Part shown: one piece after another, positions 63,522-64,000 of the stretch
How positions within the stretch are numbered: position 1 is the first letter of the stretch
Layout: every line of letters begins with the position of its first letter
From: Rhodobacteraceae bacterium WFHF2C18
GTDB lineage: Bacteria > Pseudomonadota > Alphaproteobacteria > Rhodobacterales > Rhodobacteraceae
Assembly: GCA_002166865.1 (NCBI GenBank)
Contig: NHTQ01000001.1
Location: 992,001 to 1,056,000, forward strand
Reading direction: 5' to 3'
Length of the DNA: 64,000 bases
Notes under the pieces: model-generated
Seen by the model: the letters and a program-made list of their open reading frames with translations, nothing else
Told to the model about the DNA's origin: nothing
Database searches by the model: none
Made by a program: the position numbers and the translations under genes

Positions 63522-64000
63522 ATGGGCATCCTTGAAGTCAAGAACGTCAACAAGCGCTTCGGCGGCCTGCAAGCCTTGGGCGACGTCAACCTGAGCGTGG
63601 AGGAAAACAAGGTCCACGCCATCATCGGCCCCAACGGGGCGGGCAAGTCCACCCTGCTCAACTGCCTAGTGGGCAAGCTCATCCCCGATACCGGCTCGGT
63701 CATGTTCGACGGCCAGTCTGTGCTGGGGCGCAAACCCTACGAGATCAACCAGATGGGCATCTCCCGCGTGTTCCAGACCCCGGAAATCTTCGGCGATCTG
63801 ACAGTGCTGGAGAACATGATGATCCCGATCTTCGCCAAGCGCGACGGCGCCTTCCGCATGCACGCCATCGAAAGCGCCGAGCAGGAGAAGTCGATCATCG
63901 ATCAGGCAATGGCCATGCTGGAGGATCTCAACATGGCCGACAAGCGGGACTTCCACACCGCCTCGATGAGCCGCGGCGACAAGCGGCGGCTGGAGATCGG
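63522..64000 (+). CDS. LivG-type ABC ATPase, cut by the window end
   Basis: The first 159 residues of the ATPase subunit are present, with Walker A GPNGAGKST near residue 37 and the Q-loop in VFQTPEIFGDLT. The signature motif reads MSRGDKRRLEIG where LSGGQ is usual; similar versions occur in the urea-type branch of the family. The Walker B region lies beyond the window. It follows the LivM-like gene by 12 nt. Confidence 0.88.
   Translation, partial: MGILEVKNVNKRFGGLQALGDVNLSVEENKVHAIIGPNGAGKSTLLNCLVGKLIPDTGSVMFDGQSVLGRKPYEINQMGISRVFQTPEIFGDLTVLENMMIPIFAKRDGAFRMHAIESAEQEKSIIDQAMAMLEDLNMADKRDFHTASMSRGDKRRLEI

Noticed and set aside
1..64000. CRISPR arrays, insertion sequences, prophage or integrative-element borders
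   Set aside because: No regularly spaced repeats, transposase or integrase motifs, or direct repeats next to the tRNA gene were found on reading the window.

Overview
The window is one stretch of a GC-rich alphaproteobacterial chromosome, most likely from the Rhodobacteraceae (Roseobacter group). The evidence is the gene content: a four-subunit sarcosine oxidase, a GapR (DUF2312) protein, a DUF1289 protein, an Atm1-type exporter, a CcmI/RuvX pair, a short-chain acyl regulator of the RamB/ScfR type and a Rhodobacterales-type porin. No prophage, insertion sequence, CRISPR array or rRNA is visible. The only RNA gene seen is a tRNA-Thr(UGU).

Layout. 1-4.8 kb: TspO-like membrane protein, then der-bamB-YfgM-like genes in the enterobacterial order. 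4.8-10 kb: an RND efflux pump (adaptor and permease) behind an 18-bp inverted repeat. 10-16.3 kb: a small unknown protein, Atm1-type ABC exporter, LysM envelope protein, LOG-family enzyme, RarD-like permease and iron superoxide dismutase. 16.3-21.5 kb: soxBDAG. 21.7-25.3 kb: ccmI, ruvX, DUF1289, then a phytanoyl-CoA-dioxygenase-like protein coupled to a TSUP anion permease. 25.4-29 kb: DusA, then a UspA-SulP pair.

29-37.3 kb is mostly a sulfur cluster. It holds two SulP permeases, a sulfide:quinone oxidoreductase carrying an N-terminal DUF442 sulfurtransferase-like domain, a stand-alone ETHE1-like persulfide dioxygenase, two half-size YeeE/YedE sulfur permeases, a DUF2892 protein and a Crp/Fnr regulator with a cysteine pair. 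A palindrome sits about 42 bp upstream of a plausible start site for this operon. The likely job is sulfide/persulfide capture and oxidation with movement of sulfur oxyanions. 37.3-41 kb holds a lipoprotein, two tandem sulfotransferases of visibly lower GC and a porin that starts with TTG.

41-48 kb is a catabolic block on the minus strand: PcaB coupled to a beta-keto acid cleavage enzyme, an FrhB-like iron-sulfur flavoprotein coupled to a GST-like protein, an aldehyde dehydrogenase and an amine-oxidase-like flavoprotein. 48-54 kb: a two-domain PRC-barrel protein, tRNA-Thr, an unknown protein, GapR, a FadJ-like protein whose dehydrogenase half has lost key motifs, and a DksA/TraR-like protein behind an FNR-type box.

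54-64 kb is the most interesting region. A receiver-only response regulator, a small two-helix membrane protein, an SSS-transporter/histidine-kinase fusion and an orphan FliM/FliN-like protein lie in one minus-strand array behind a strong promoter. Next to it is a short-chain-acyl-type regulator, then a divergent LIV-type ABC importer (binding protein, two permeases, and an ATPase cut by the window end) with a good promoter and a palindrome at its predicted start site. I infer a sensing and uptake module for a small carboxylate or acyl nutrient; the sequence does not show the ligand.
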